From NCBI GenBank assembly GCA_047971925.1, contig JBKEAC010000041.1:29499-93498 (forward strand): DNA of 64,000 bases, given 5' to 3'. The notes below the pieces were generated by a model. The model was not told the DNA's origin, did not search any database, and saw only the letters and a list, made by a program, of their open reading frames with translations. The stretch comes from JBKEDC01 sp047971925. Lineage in GTDB: Bacteria > Bacteroidota > Bacteroidia > Bacteroidales > Prolixibacteraceae. A program made the position numbers and the translations under genes. Below are positions 52,308 to 60,094 of the stretch, one piece after another (within the stretch, counting starts at the first letter, position 1; each line of letters opens with the position of its first letter).

Positions 52308-53449
52308 TGAGAAAGCATTTTATATTATTACTGACCATATTGCTTGCATTTGCAGCTTGTAAGTCGAAGCATAGTGCTCAAGTTAGCGATGGATATTTTG
52401 AATTGGCTGCTTCTATCGAATCTCTTCAAGAACTGAGTACAGTTGTGCAACAAAGGAGTATTGATTCGCAAGAATTTTTAGTGTACATTTATAATAAAAA
52501 TGGGAATGTGATTGCCGGATATCCGAAAGTTTTTGGAGAAATGGCTACTCGAGTAACATTGACTCCAGGGGAATATCAAGTGAAAGTTTTTAGCGAAGCG
52601 CCTGAAGATTTTCCTTATCCTACAACCGATGAGTTTTGGGTGTACAATGGCGAATCAAGTTTTATAATTGAAGCTGATGAGGTGACGAGTGTTAAAATAA
52701 CAGCAAACTTGCTAACCTCAAAAGTACAACTGCTACCTAGCGATGAATTTTGCTTGGCATATCCAGATTATGAATTTAATTTATCGGGTATAACACTTGA
52801 TGCTTCATCAAATAAAGCTATTTATGTGGAAGGAGGAAAAAAATTAAAAATCACATTAAGCTATACGGAGAATGATGAAAAGATATATAAAACATATACA
52901 ACTACTGATGTTATTCCTAGAGGTGTAGAAGTAACGATTAATTTTAATTATAAAGGTGCAAGCATGGTAACGGGGGATGCAGGGTTTGAAATTATTGTTG
53001 ATTCCTCTTTGGGTTCCTATAATATAGATTGGGACATTGATGATGGAGAAATAACCGATGGAAATTCAACCGATGAGAAGGGTGGGGAGCTTAATCCATA
53101 TACGGTGGAAGAAGCAAAACTTATTCAAGATTCTTCTGAAGCTTGGGTTGAAGGGTTTATTGTTGGATTTATTAAAGGTTCATCAACAGTAACAGCCAAT
53201 TATCTTGAAGCAGAGGATTCCAATGTAGCTATCGCGTCAAAAGCAGGAGAAACAGATATAACTAAAATGTTGTTTGTTGAGTTGCAAGCGTCGAGTGCAA
53301 ACGTTAGGTCGATACTAGGCATTAGCTCAACATCAGGTGAATCATTAGGGTATTTTGTGAAGTTTAAAGGGAATCTAGAAAAATACTTTAGCCGAGACGG
53401 GCTTAAAGGAATCAGTACAGATGATGAATATGAAATTATTAGTAGGTGA
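52307..53449 (+). CDS. Lipoprotein with DUF4493-like and DUF6359-like domains
   Basis: A lipobox at LAFAAC (Cys19) makes this a lipoprotein of 380 residues. The first domain (FELAASIESLQELST to about residue 240) has the beta-sandwich pattern of DUF4493, with EFLVYIYNKNGNVIAGYPKV and VTLTPGEYQVKVFSE. The last 110 residues (NPYTVEEAKLIQDSSEAWVEGFIVGFI, quoted in part) match DUF6359, an OB-like domain found on secreted Bacteroidota proteins. Both domain names are from memory. It is likely exposed on the outer membrane; function is unknown. Confidence 0.82.
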   Translation: MRKHFILLLTILLAFAACKSKHSAQVSDGYFELAASIESLQELSTVVQQRSIDSQEFLVYIYNKNGNVIAGYPKVFGEMATRVTLTPGEYQVKVFSEAPEDFPYPTTDEFWVYNGESSFIIEADEVTSVKITANLLTSKVQLLPSDEFCLAYPDYEFNLSGITLDASSNKAIYVEGGKKLKITLSYTENDEKIYKTYTTTDVIPRGVEVTINFNYKGASMVTGDAGFEIIVDSSLGSYNIDWDIDDGEITDGNSTDEKGGELNPYTVEEAKLIQDSSEAWVEGFIVGFIKGSSTVTANYLEAEDSNVAIASKAGETDITKMLFVELQASSANVRSILGISSTSGESLGYFVKFKGNLEKYFSRDGLKGISTDDEYEIISR

Positions 53450-53461
53450 AAGAATTGACTT

Positions 53462-53932
53462 ATGGGTGTAGAAATTGAAAGAAAATTCAGATTGAAGGAA
53501 GATTTTATTCCTAATAGTTTTGAGCAGATTAAGATTACTCAAGGGTATCTGTCGAGTGGAATTCATAACACAATCCGTATTCGATTGGCAAATGAACAAG
53601 CTTTTCTCACTGTGAAAGGAAAAACAACGGGAATATCGAGATTAGAGTTTGAATATGAAATTCCATTTGAAGAAGGAAAGCAGTTGTTAATGTTAGCAGA
53701 AGATGCGCTGATTTCTAAAGTGAGACATATATATCAATATGAAGGGAAAAAATGGGAAGTTGATGTTTTCTTAGGAGATAATGATGGACTTAGAATTGCT
53801 GAGTGTGAACTATTGTCGGAAGACGAACTTATAAAAATACCCGATTGGATTGATCAAGAGATATCAGACGATGCTAGATATCACAATTCATATTTAGCAA
53901 AGAATCCTTATAAAACGTGGAATAATCAATAA
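53462..53932 (+). CDS. CYTH domain protein (triphosphate tunnel metalloenzyme)
   Basis: A 156-residue CYTH protein. The signature EIERKF at residues 4-9 is the metal and triphosphate binding ExExK strand. It continues with QGYLSSGIHNTIRIRLANEQAFLTVKGK in outline, where Arg and Lys line the tunnel, and LEFEYEIPFEE. Single-domain bacterial members are usually inorganic triphosphatases rather than cyclases. It has a 12-bp gap to the lipoprotein gene before it and 7 bp to the next. Confidence 0.93.
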   Translation: MGVEIERKFRLKEDFIPNSFEQIKITQGYLSSGIHNTIRIRLANEQAFLTVKGKTTGISRLEFEYEIPFEEGKQLLMLAEDALISKVRHIYQYEGKKWEVDVFLGDNDGLRIAECELLSEDELIKIPDWIDQEISDDARYHNSYLAKNPYKTWNNQ

Positions 53933-53939
53933 AAAGTTT

Positions 53940-55907
53940 ATGAATTTAATTAGAAGAAAAATATTTGTAGGAATTTTTTTCCTTTCTCTAGGAATGCTAA
54001 ATGGACCGATTTTTGCTCAAGTTGCACAGAAAGATTCAATAAAATCAAGTATTGATAATATAGATTATTATCTTCAGAAGTATAATGAGTGGTATCCTCA
54101 AAATTATGATTTGTCAGTAAAGATGAGGAGTCTGGTTCATTATATGAAAGATCAACGAGTAGATTCCATATTGCAAAGTTTGAAAGATTATCAAGCAAGC
54201 GATAGTCGTTATTTTTTCAGAACAATTGAAAACATGTCGGATAGTTTGCAAGCTCCTGGTTACGTGGGCTCTCAAAAACGTCAGGAAGAATTATTGAAGA
54301 TTGATCGTGCAGTAAGAAATAGTTTAAATAAAAACGATATTAAAGTTCCAAGAGCATTGATTGAACAAGCTCAGTTAAATGTAGGATTGTTGACACCCAG
54401 TGAGACATATAAGCTCCTTGAGTCAAATTATGTTGTGTTGCCCGACAGTTTGCAAAATTTAGATGTGAAAATGAATCAAAACAAACTCACAACTAAAGAA
54501 ATCGAAAAATTGCAACAGATGGATAGCATTCGAACTTCAATTCTAGAAACTGCACGGCAAAAATATAATACGGAAAAGTTGAAACATGTGGAGGATTCGG
54601 TGAGTGCTCTCTATTGTGAGCAAGTGGTTGAAAATTATTCGCAAGGCGAACAGCAGAAGTATATTCAAAAGCTAGATAAACAGAATCGTTTGGCATTAGA
54701 AGATTATAATGAAAAATCTATTGCGTATGCCAATAGAACTGTGAGTGAAAGTTTGAACACACTAATCAGTTATGTCGATAGAGAACAGGTATCTATTTGG
54801 ATTCATAATTCGATGGAAGATTCAACCGAAATTCGCATGAGTAATGCTGAAGCCTATACATCAAGGTTTTTTATTAAAAATGAACAGCGTGATTCTCTTG
54901 GTGTGCGTGCATTTGCTGTAGATAGAAATTCGTTCATGTTGTTTATTGATGATGGAGTGACGCTGAATCGTTTTAAAGAAAGAAAGCATAAAGAAGCCGA
55001 TTTTGCACAAGTGAATTTGAATGACAAATTGAGTAATTTTAGCGACCGATATGAAGTAGTTACTCCTTGGAAATATGGCGTGGCTTTTAATGCAGGACTA
55101 AATCAAACATATCTTAAAAACTGGGTGAAAGGTGGAGAAACATCTTTGGCAGGTCTTCTAACTTTTAAAGGATATGCAAATTATAATCTGGATAGAATTA
55201 CGTGGAGCAATTCTATTGATATGAGAAATGGATGGATTAGTACGAATGAAGATGGTTTAGAAAAGAATGAGGATAAATTTGAACTTATATCTAATTTTGG
55301 ATTACAAGCCGTGAAAAAATGGTATTATTCGATGGAGGTTGATTTAGAAACACAGCTTTTTAATAGCTATAATTATCCCGATAGAGATAATCCTAAATCT
55401 GGATTTCTTGCTCCTTTGAGAACACTTTTTAAACTGGGTATGGATTATAAGGATGGCGATTTATCGGTATTTGTTTCACCTTTGACAATGAAAAGTGTTT
55501 CCGTGAGAGATACATCGATTTACGACCAAACAAAATATGGGATTGATGAAAATGAGAAAAGCTACTGGGATATAGGTTTTAACATCGATGTGAAATACTC
55601 TCAAAAGGTGATGGAAAATATCTCTTTTCAAACAAAATATAAAATGTTCTTGGATTATCAGAGTTTATTGACTTACTACGATATCAATTGGGAAAACACA
55701 ATCGATTTTAAAATCAATGATTTTTTAAAAGCTCAATTAATCTTACATCTATTGTATGATGATAATGTGACATTCGACACGGGAAGAGTTGATTCTAGTG
55801 GGGAAGCTATTTATAAGGCTAAATGGCAGTTTAAAGAATTTCTTTCATTGGGATTTGTTTATAAGCTAGATAGAGTGCAAAATAAAAGACGAATAATTAC
55901 AAAATAA
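53940..55907 (+). CDS. DUF3078 family exported protein
   Basis: A 655-residue protein with a signal peptide that ends near GPIFAQ. The first 340 residues are mostly helical and charged. The C-terminal 290 residues form a DUF3078-type beta-rich domain that starts WKYGVAFNAGLNQTYLKNWVKGGETSLAGL (in part) and ends with alternating strands such as FLSLGFVYKLDRVQ, consistent with an outer-membrane barrel. The large N-terminal extension is unusual, since many DUF3078 proteins are about 300 residues. The START-like gene follows 3 bp later. Confidence 0.85.
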   Translation: MNLIRRKIFVGIFFLSLGMLNGPIFAQVAQKDSIKSSIDNIDYYLQKYNEWYPQNYDLSVKMRSLVHYMKDQRVDSILQSLKDYQASDSRYFFRTIENMSDSLQAPGYVGSQKRQEELLKIDRAVRNSLNKNDIKVPRALIEQAQLNVGLLTPSETYKLLESNYVVLPDSLQNLDVKMNQNKLTTKEIEKLQQMDSIRTSILETARQKYNTEKLKHVEDSVSALYCEQVVENYSQGEQQKYIQKLDKQNRLALEDYNEKSIAYANRTVSESLNTLISYVDREQVSIWIHNSMEDSTEIRMSNAEAYTSRFFIKNEQRDSLGVRAFAVDRNSFMLFIDDGVTLNRFKERKHKEADFAQVNLNDKLSNFSDRYEVVTPWKYGVAFNAGLNQTYLKNWVKGGETSLAGLLTFKGYANYNLDRITWSNSIDMRNGWISTNEDGLEKNEDKFELISNFGLQAVKKWYYSMEVDLETQLFNSYNYPDRDNPKSGFLAPLRTLFKLGMDYKDGDLSVFVSPLTMKSVSVRDTSIYDQTKYGIDENEKSYWDIGFNIDVKYSQKVMENISFQTKYKMFLDYQSLLTYYDINWENTIDFKINDFLKAQLILHLLYDDNVTFDTGRVDSSGEAIYKAKWQFKEFLSLGFVYKLDRVQNKRRIITK

Positions 55908-55910
55908 AAA

Positions 55911-56288
55911 ATGAAAGAATTTAAAGCCTATTTTCAGTTAGATGCAGAACCTTCAGATGTTTATAATGCTCTGACGAATAAACTCATGATAGAGATTTGG
56001 ACTGGAGAAGATTGTATTATGGAAACCATTGCTGGTTCTGAATTTGAAATGTGGGATGGTGCAATTTGTGGTAAAAATATCGAATTTGAAAAGGATAAAA
56101 AAATTGTGCAGGAGTGGTATTTCGGAGAAATGGAACAGTCGATTGTAACAATTAAATTGCACCCTAATAAAGGGGGAACAAGCATGGAAGTGAAGCAAAC
56201 TAATATTCCAGATGAAGCCTATGAGAATATTGTTGAGGGGTGGAATGAAGATTATTTTGCAGCTCTAAATGAGTTGTTTGAAGAATAG
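55911..56288 (+). CDS. START-like/SRPBCC domain protein
   Basis: A 125-residue single-domain protein of the Bet v1-like fold: FKAYFQLDAEPSDVYNALTN opens the fold, EMWDGAICGKNIEFEKDKKIVQEW forms the middle strands, and the last helix is AYENIVEGWNEDYFAAL. Members bind hydrophobic ligands or help chaperones (AHSA1 type). It is acidic and cytoplasmic. It ends the operon; a terminator lies about 140 bp downstream. Confidence 0.88.
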   Translation: MKEFKAYFQLDAEPSDVYNALTNKLMIEIWTGEDCIMETIAGSEFEMWDGAICGKNIEFEKDKKIVQEWYFGEMEQSIVTIKLHPNKGGTSMEVKQTNIPDEAYENIVEGWNEDYFAALNELFEE

Positions 56289-56297
56289 ATCTTTTTT

Positions 56298-56340
56298 ATA
56301 CTCCACTTCTCAGCTATATCATCGATGAGGGGTGGAGTAT
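56298..56340. repeat. Long hairpin after the START-like gene
   Basis: ATACTCCACTTCTC pairs with GAGGGGTGGAGTAT (14 bp, two G-T pairs). No T tract follows on either strand, so it is an RNA-stabilising or regulatory hairpin rather than an intrinsic terminator. Confidence 0.55.
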
Positions 56341-56429
56341 AATGTATCTAATGTAAATAGATTGTATCGAATATCGTTTGAAACAATCATAGTAGAAAAT
56401 TATATTGTAGCAGAAAGTGCTTTGGCATG

Positions 56430-56456
56430 GCTAGACTAGGGTCTAGCTTTTTTTTT
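56430..56456 (+). terminator. Intrinsic terminator of the six-gene operon
   Basis: GCTAGAC pairs with GTCTAGC over a TAGG loop, then nine T residues. Confidence 0.8.
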
Positions 56457-56538
56457 GTATCCTCATCTCTCCAATTGCTACTATCCTTTAATATACCGAA
56501 CTAAATCGAATGATTAATGCACTATGGAAGGCATTTAT

Positions 56539-56857
56539 AATATAGCTATAAAAAACAGGATCTATGTCGAAAAAAAGGGGTAGAATAATTTGACTCTTTA
56601 GTTGTACCTAACTTAGAGGAGGATGTGATTGAAATACACTTTCAACGCATTTTCAACGCACTTTCAACAGTCTTTAATCATTTAATCGAAGCTTGGCGCA
56701 CGAGTTCTGGAGCATTTAATTATTTAATTGAATCCACATGCAATGCGTCTTTCAACGGAACGCCCATTTGGTCATTGTTGGATTGCCTTGCAGAATTAAC
56801 CAAGCAAGCACAATTCAACAATTCATTACCCACTAAATTCAATATAGCTATAAAAAA
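56539..56857. other. About 300-bp segment between 19-bp direct repeats
   Basis: AATATAGCTATAAAAAACA occurs at 56539-56557 and again at 56841-56859. Between them is a non-coding stretch with CTTTCAACGCA-type near repeats at 56640-56665. The second copy is the U-tract side of the sRNA terminator. A 103-codon frame runs through it and through the sRNA but shows no gene features. Confidence 0.5.
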
Positions 56858-56933
56858 CAAAAAGGCGGCTGCTTACGCAAACCACCTTTTCTCATTAACT
56901 AACCTAACTAAACCTAAACTTATGAAAAAAACG
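56858..56933 (-). ncRNA. Candidate small RNA, copy 2
   Basis: A perfect -7 element TATCTTTG (56939-56946) reads leftward. The predicted RNA is about 76 nt, contains AAGTTTAGGTTTAGTTAGG and ends in a strong hairpin AAGGTGG/CCGCCTT with an inner TTGC/GCAG arm, followed by TTTTTGTTTTTT. Its body matches copy 1 at 19969-20056, in particular AAGTTTAGGTTT and TTTAGTTAGGTT. No reading frame is shared. Function unknown. Confidence 0.6.
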
Positions 56934-56938
56934 TAGTA

Positions 56939-56946
56939 CAAAGATA
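56939..56946 (-). promoter_or_regulatory. -7 promoter element for candidate sRNA copy 2
   Basis: Reads TATCTTTG leftward, a perfect match. Confidence 0.65.
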
Positions 56947-57068
56947 TGGCTTATTTTGACAATGTCAATACTTTGTACGGTTAAAAACAGTTAAGTTTTT
57001 ATACTTAGTGTTTATTTCTTAAAACATGTACATGGATACTTTAAAAACTATTGTTTTAGAACAGTAAA

Positions 57069-59357
57069 TTAGGAATCCGATCGAGTAACGTGCTTAATTC
57101 CTTTAATGTTTCCTATTTTTTTAATAACCATTCCCAAGTGGTCAATACTCTTCACATAGATACGTATTGTACCCTCAAATTCACCATCAGAACTATCTAT
57201 ATTAACAGAACGCATGGCAACACCAGCATCTTTTGCCATTACCGATGATATTTGAGATAGCATGCCAACTTCATCTATTCCTGATATTTTGATGGTGGCT
57301 TGGAAAGAACTGTTACTTTCATTTCCGCGCCATTTAGCTGGAATAATTCGGTAAGGGTATCGCTCAAACATTTGAGCCGCATTGGGGCAACTTTTGCGAT
57401 GGATCTTAATTCCTTCCTTAATTGTAACAAACCCAAAAATATCATCGCCTAAAATCGGATTACAGCAGGGGGCAAGCTTGTGGGTAACATTCTTGATATT
57501 ATTGTCAATGATTAGATAATCATTATCTCCATTGAATTTTAAATCATTTAGCTCATGTTCTTGCAATTCTTCTTGAACTAATTGAGGCACCTTTAAATCT
57601 TTTTCCTCCTCTTTTTGAATAATGAGTTGCTTAATATTTAACGTATCAATCTTTCCCGTTGAGATATCGTAATATAAGTCTTGTGCAAGTTTAAGCTTAT
57701 AATGCCTTAGAAGTAGGCGAATCAATTCATCGTTGTAATCAATTTTCCAGTTCTTGAGTTTTCGCCAGAGCATTTCTTTGCCATTGGCAGCTTCACGTTT
57801 GCGTTCTTCGTTTAGGCTTGCCTTAATGCGATTTCGAGCTTTACTAGTGATGGTGAAATCAAGCCAATCAAGTTTGGGCTTTTGATTGTTAGATGTATCG
57901 ATACTGATTTGTTGACCATTCTTAAGTTTGTGTTTCAAAGTAACTTTTTTACCATCAACAAGACCTCCAACGCATTTATCGCCCACACCCGAGTGAATCT
58001 CATATGCAAAATCAAGCAATGTAGCTCCTGCTGGAAGTCGTTTTAAATCACCTTTAGGAGTGAACACAAATATTTCATCGGCATAAACATCAGTGTTAAA
58101 CTCATCAATGAAATCAACAACATCGATATCGGGATTTTCAAGTATCTCACGTACTCCTGCTAACCATTTTTCAATATTTGCTCCACCTGCTCCGCCCTTA
58201 TATTTCCAATGTGCTGCTACTCCCTTCTCTGCCACTTCATCCATGCGAGTTGTTCTAATTTGCACTTCTACCCATTTGTCATGTGGACCAAAAACTGTGG
58301 CATGCAAGCTTTCATAGCCATTTTCCTTTGGCGCAGAAATCCAGTCTTTCATGCGTTTCGGATTTGCTTGATATTCATCGGTGACAATTGAATAAACTTG
58401 CCAACATTCAGATTTCTCATTCTCAGGTGATGAATCAAGAATTACTCGAATGGCAAAGATGTCGAAAATTTCATCAAATGAAATTTTCGATTGCTCCATT
58501 TTCTTCCAAATTGAATTGACTGCTTTTGTACGTGCTTTCATCTTAAACTTGAACCCTTTAGATTGAAGTTTATTCTCAATAGGTTTTACAAATTCTGCCA
58601 CAAATAGCTCGCGTTCAAGGCGAGATTCTTCTAGACGATTAAAAACTAATTGATAGGCATTCGGATTATTGTATTTTAAACACAAGTCAAGCAATTCCGA
58701 GTTAATGTTATATAGCCCCATGCGGTGAGCGAGGGGAGCATAGAGGAGAGCTGTTTCTGATGCAATCTTTTTCTGTAATGAGGTGTCTGCATGTTCTAAA
58801 TGGCGCATCACACTCAATCTGTCGGCAATTTTAACTAATATAACTCGCACATCACCTGCTAAAGCGAGCATGAGTTTACGAAAATTCTCAGGATGAAGCT
58901 CAACTGTATCGGTTCCTAACTGATTGATTTTACCCATTCCTCGAAGAATGGTGCCTACATAGATTCCAAATTCATTTTCAATATCATCAATGCTTGATTT
59001 ATGATCAGATGTGAGATAGGGAACATTGTGCAACAAGCATGAAAGTATAGAATCTACTCCCAAACCAATTTCGCGAGCAACGATGCACGCAACATCAATG
59101 GCATGAACCATAAAGTTTTCTCCGAGAGCGTTTTCCTTTTCCCCGATAGTTCTATGTGCAAATTTGAATGCTTTATCCAATAGTGCTTTGTCGTTTGGGG
59201 TAAACTCTTGTGTTAATTCAATGAGGGAATTCCAAGCGGTATTTATATCGTGTTTCATCTGCTTTTTTTTATTTAGTTCATTTTTATTGATGAATTTAGC
59301 TTTGAAATATGTTTGGCTTCCTTCGGCTCGAGCCTTTATTCGAAATGCATGTGCCAT
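57069..59357 (-). CDS. relA: RelA/SpoT homologue, probably synthetase-only
   Basis: An RSH protein of 762 residues: pseudo-hydrolase (about 60-200), synthetase, TGS (IFVFTPKGDLKRLPAG), helical and zinc-finger parts, and ACT at the C terminus. The HD domain is worn: LLHN replaces the metal-binding LLHD (N111), the following catalytic EDT is missing (VPYLT), and ADRLSVMRHL replaces ADRLHNMRTL. H85 and D179 remain. The synthetase parts RMKDWISAPKENGYESLH and WVEVQIRTTRMDEVAEKGVAAHW are kept. It should make (p)ppGpp but not degrade it. An inner ATG at 59258 (MKHDINT) could be the real start. Confidence 0.93.
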   Translation of the reverse strand: MAHAFRIKARAEGSQTYFKAKFINKNELNKKKQMKHDINTAWNSLIELTQEFTPNDKALLDKAFKFAHRTIGEKENALGENFMVHAIDVACIVAREIGLGVDSILSCLLHNVPYLTSDHKSSIDDIENEFGIYVGTILRGMGKINQLGTDTVELHPENFRKLMLALAGDVRVILVKIADRLSVMRHLEHADTSLQKKIASETALLYAPLAHRMGLYNINSELLDLCLKYNNPNAYQLVFNRLEESRLERELFVAEFVKPIENKLQSKGFKFKMKARTKAVNSIWKKMEQSKISFDEIFDIFAIRVILDSSPENEKSECWQVYSIVTDEYQANPKRMKDWISAPKENGYESLHATVFGPHDKWVEVQIRTTRMDEVAEKGVAAHWKYKGGAGGANIEKWLAGVREILENPDIDVVDFIDEFNTDVYADEIFVFTPKGDLKRLPAGATLLDFAYEIHSGVGDKCVGGLVDGKKVTLKHKLKNGQQISIDTSNNQKPKLDWLDFTITSKARNRIKASLNEERKREAANGKEMLWRKLKNWKIDYNDELIRLLLRHYKLKLAQDLYYDISTGKIDTLNIKQLIIQKEEEKDLKVPQLVQEELQEHELNDLKFNGDNDYLIIDNNIKNVTHKLAPCCNPILGDDIFGFVTIKEGIKIHRKSCPNAAQMFERYPYRIIPAKWRGNESNSSFQATIKISGIDEVGMLSQISSVMAKDAGVAMRSVNIDSSDGEFEGTIRIYVKSIDHLGMVIKKIGNIKGIKHVTRSDS

Positions 59358-59402
59358 GAAGCTATCCTTTCAAACCAACGACATTAGTCAGTTGAGATTT
59401 GA

Positions 59403-59410
59403 TAAAAGTA
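59403..59410 (-). promoter_or_regulatory. Possible -7 element for relA
   Basis: Reads TACTTTTA leftward, one change from TAnnTTTG, 46 bp before the first ATG. Confidence 0.35.
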
Positions 59411-59505
59411 TAAAAAAATATAGACAACTGCTTTCTTATTGTTGATAATTGCAGAATTATTTATTCAATTCTTAATTGATTTGTTTTTTTAGTGCTTCTA
59501 TTAAC

Positions 59506-59537
59506 AAAAAAAGGTTTCCAAAATGGAAACCCCTTTT
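59506..59537 (-). terminator. Intrinsic terminator after ferritin
   Basis: Read leftward, GGTTTCCA pairs with TGGAAACC, with a run of T after it. It lies 26 bp after the ferritin stop. Confidence 0.8.
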
Positions 59538-59562
59538 TATAACTATTGCAATGGAATTGCAA

Positions 59563-60066
59563 TTATTCAGGCGTATTAAATTTGCGAGTTGCAAACTCTC
59601 TGTTTAATGTGAAAATTCCATGTCCTTCGCCATTTAATAAACGTAAGTCATCAAGAATTGCACTTGCAGTCGATTCCTCTTCCACTTGCTCATCAACAAA
59701 CCATTGTAGGAAACTACGTGTTGCATGGTCTTTTTCTTCAATTGCAATATCAACAAGATTATTGATTAAAGAAGAAACTAACTTTTCGTGAGCTAAAGTT
59801 TTTTCAAACACAGCGAGCACGCTATCAAAATTTTGATCAACAGCAGCAATTGGAGTAAGAAGAACTCTTTCTCCACGTTCTTGCACATAATCTAATATTT
59901 TCATGGCATGAGCCGTTTCTTCCTCATATTGCACTCGCATCCAGTTAGAAAATCCGCTAAGTCCTTGAGCTTCTAACCAAGTTGACATAGAAAGATAGAG
60001 ATACGCAGAATGAAGTTCTGCATTGATTTGCTCATTTAGAGCTCCGAGCATTTTTTTTGTAAGCAT
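59563..60066 (-). CDS. ftnA: Ferritin (non-haem, FtnA type)
   Basis: Ferritin stores iron as a 24-subunit shell. The ferroxidase residues are visible in INAELHSAYLYLSM (Glu17), YEEETAHAMKI (Glu50, His53), FEKTLAHEK (Glu94) and LQWFVDEQVEEE (Gln and Glu of the third helix pair). The length of 167 residues is normal. The gene ends at a strong terminator; the fumarase gene stops 28 bp upstream and reads the same way, so cotranscription is possible. Confidence 0.96.
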   Translation of the reverse strand: MLTKKMLGALNEQINAELHSAYLYLSMSTWLEAQGLSGFSNWMRVQYEEETAHAMKILDYVQERGERVLLTPIAAVDQNFDSVLAVFEKTLAHEKLVSSLINNLVDIAIEEKDHATRSFLQWFVDEQVEEESTASAILDDLRLLNGEGHGIFTLNREFATRKFNTPE

Positions 60067-60094
60067 TTTAAAAACGTTTAAGTGTTTATATTAT

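Noticed and set aside
56625..56936. 103-codon frame between the START-like gene and relA
   Set aside because: It runs through the direct repeat and the sRNA terminator, has no promoter and low-complexity content.
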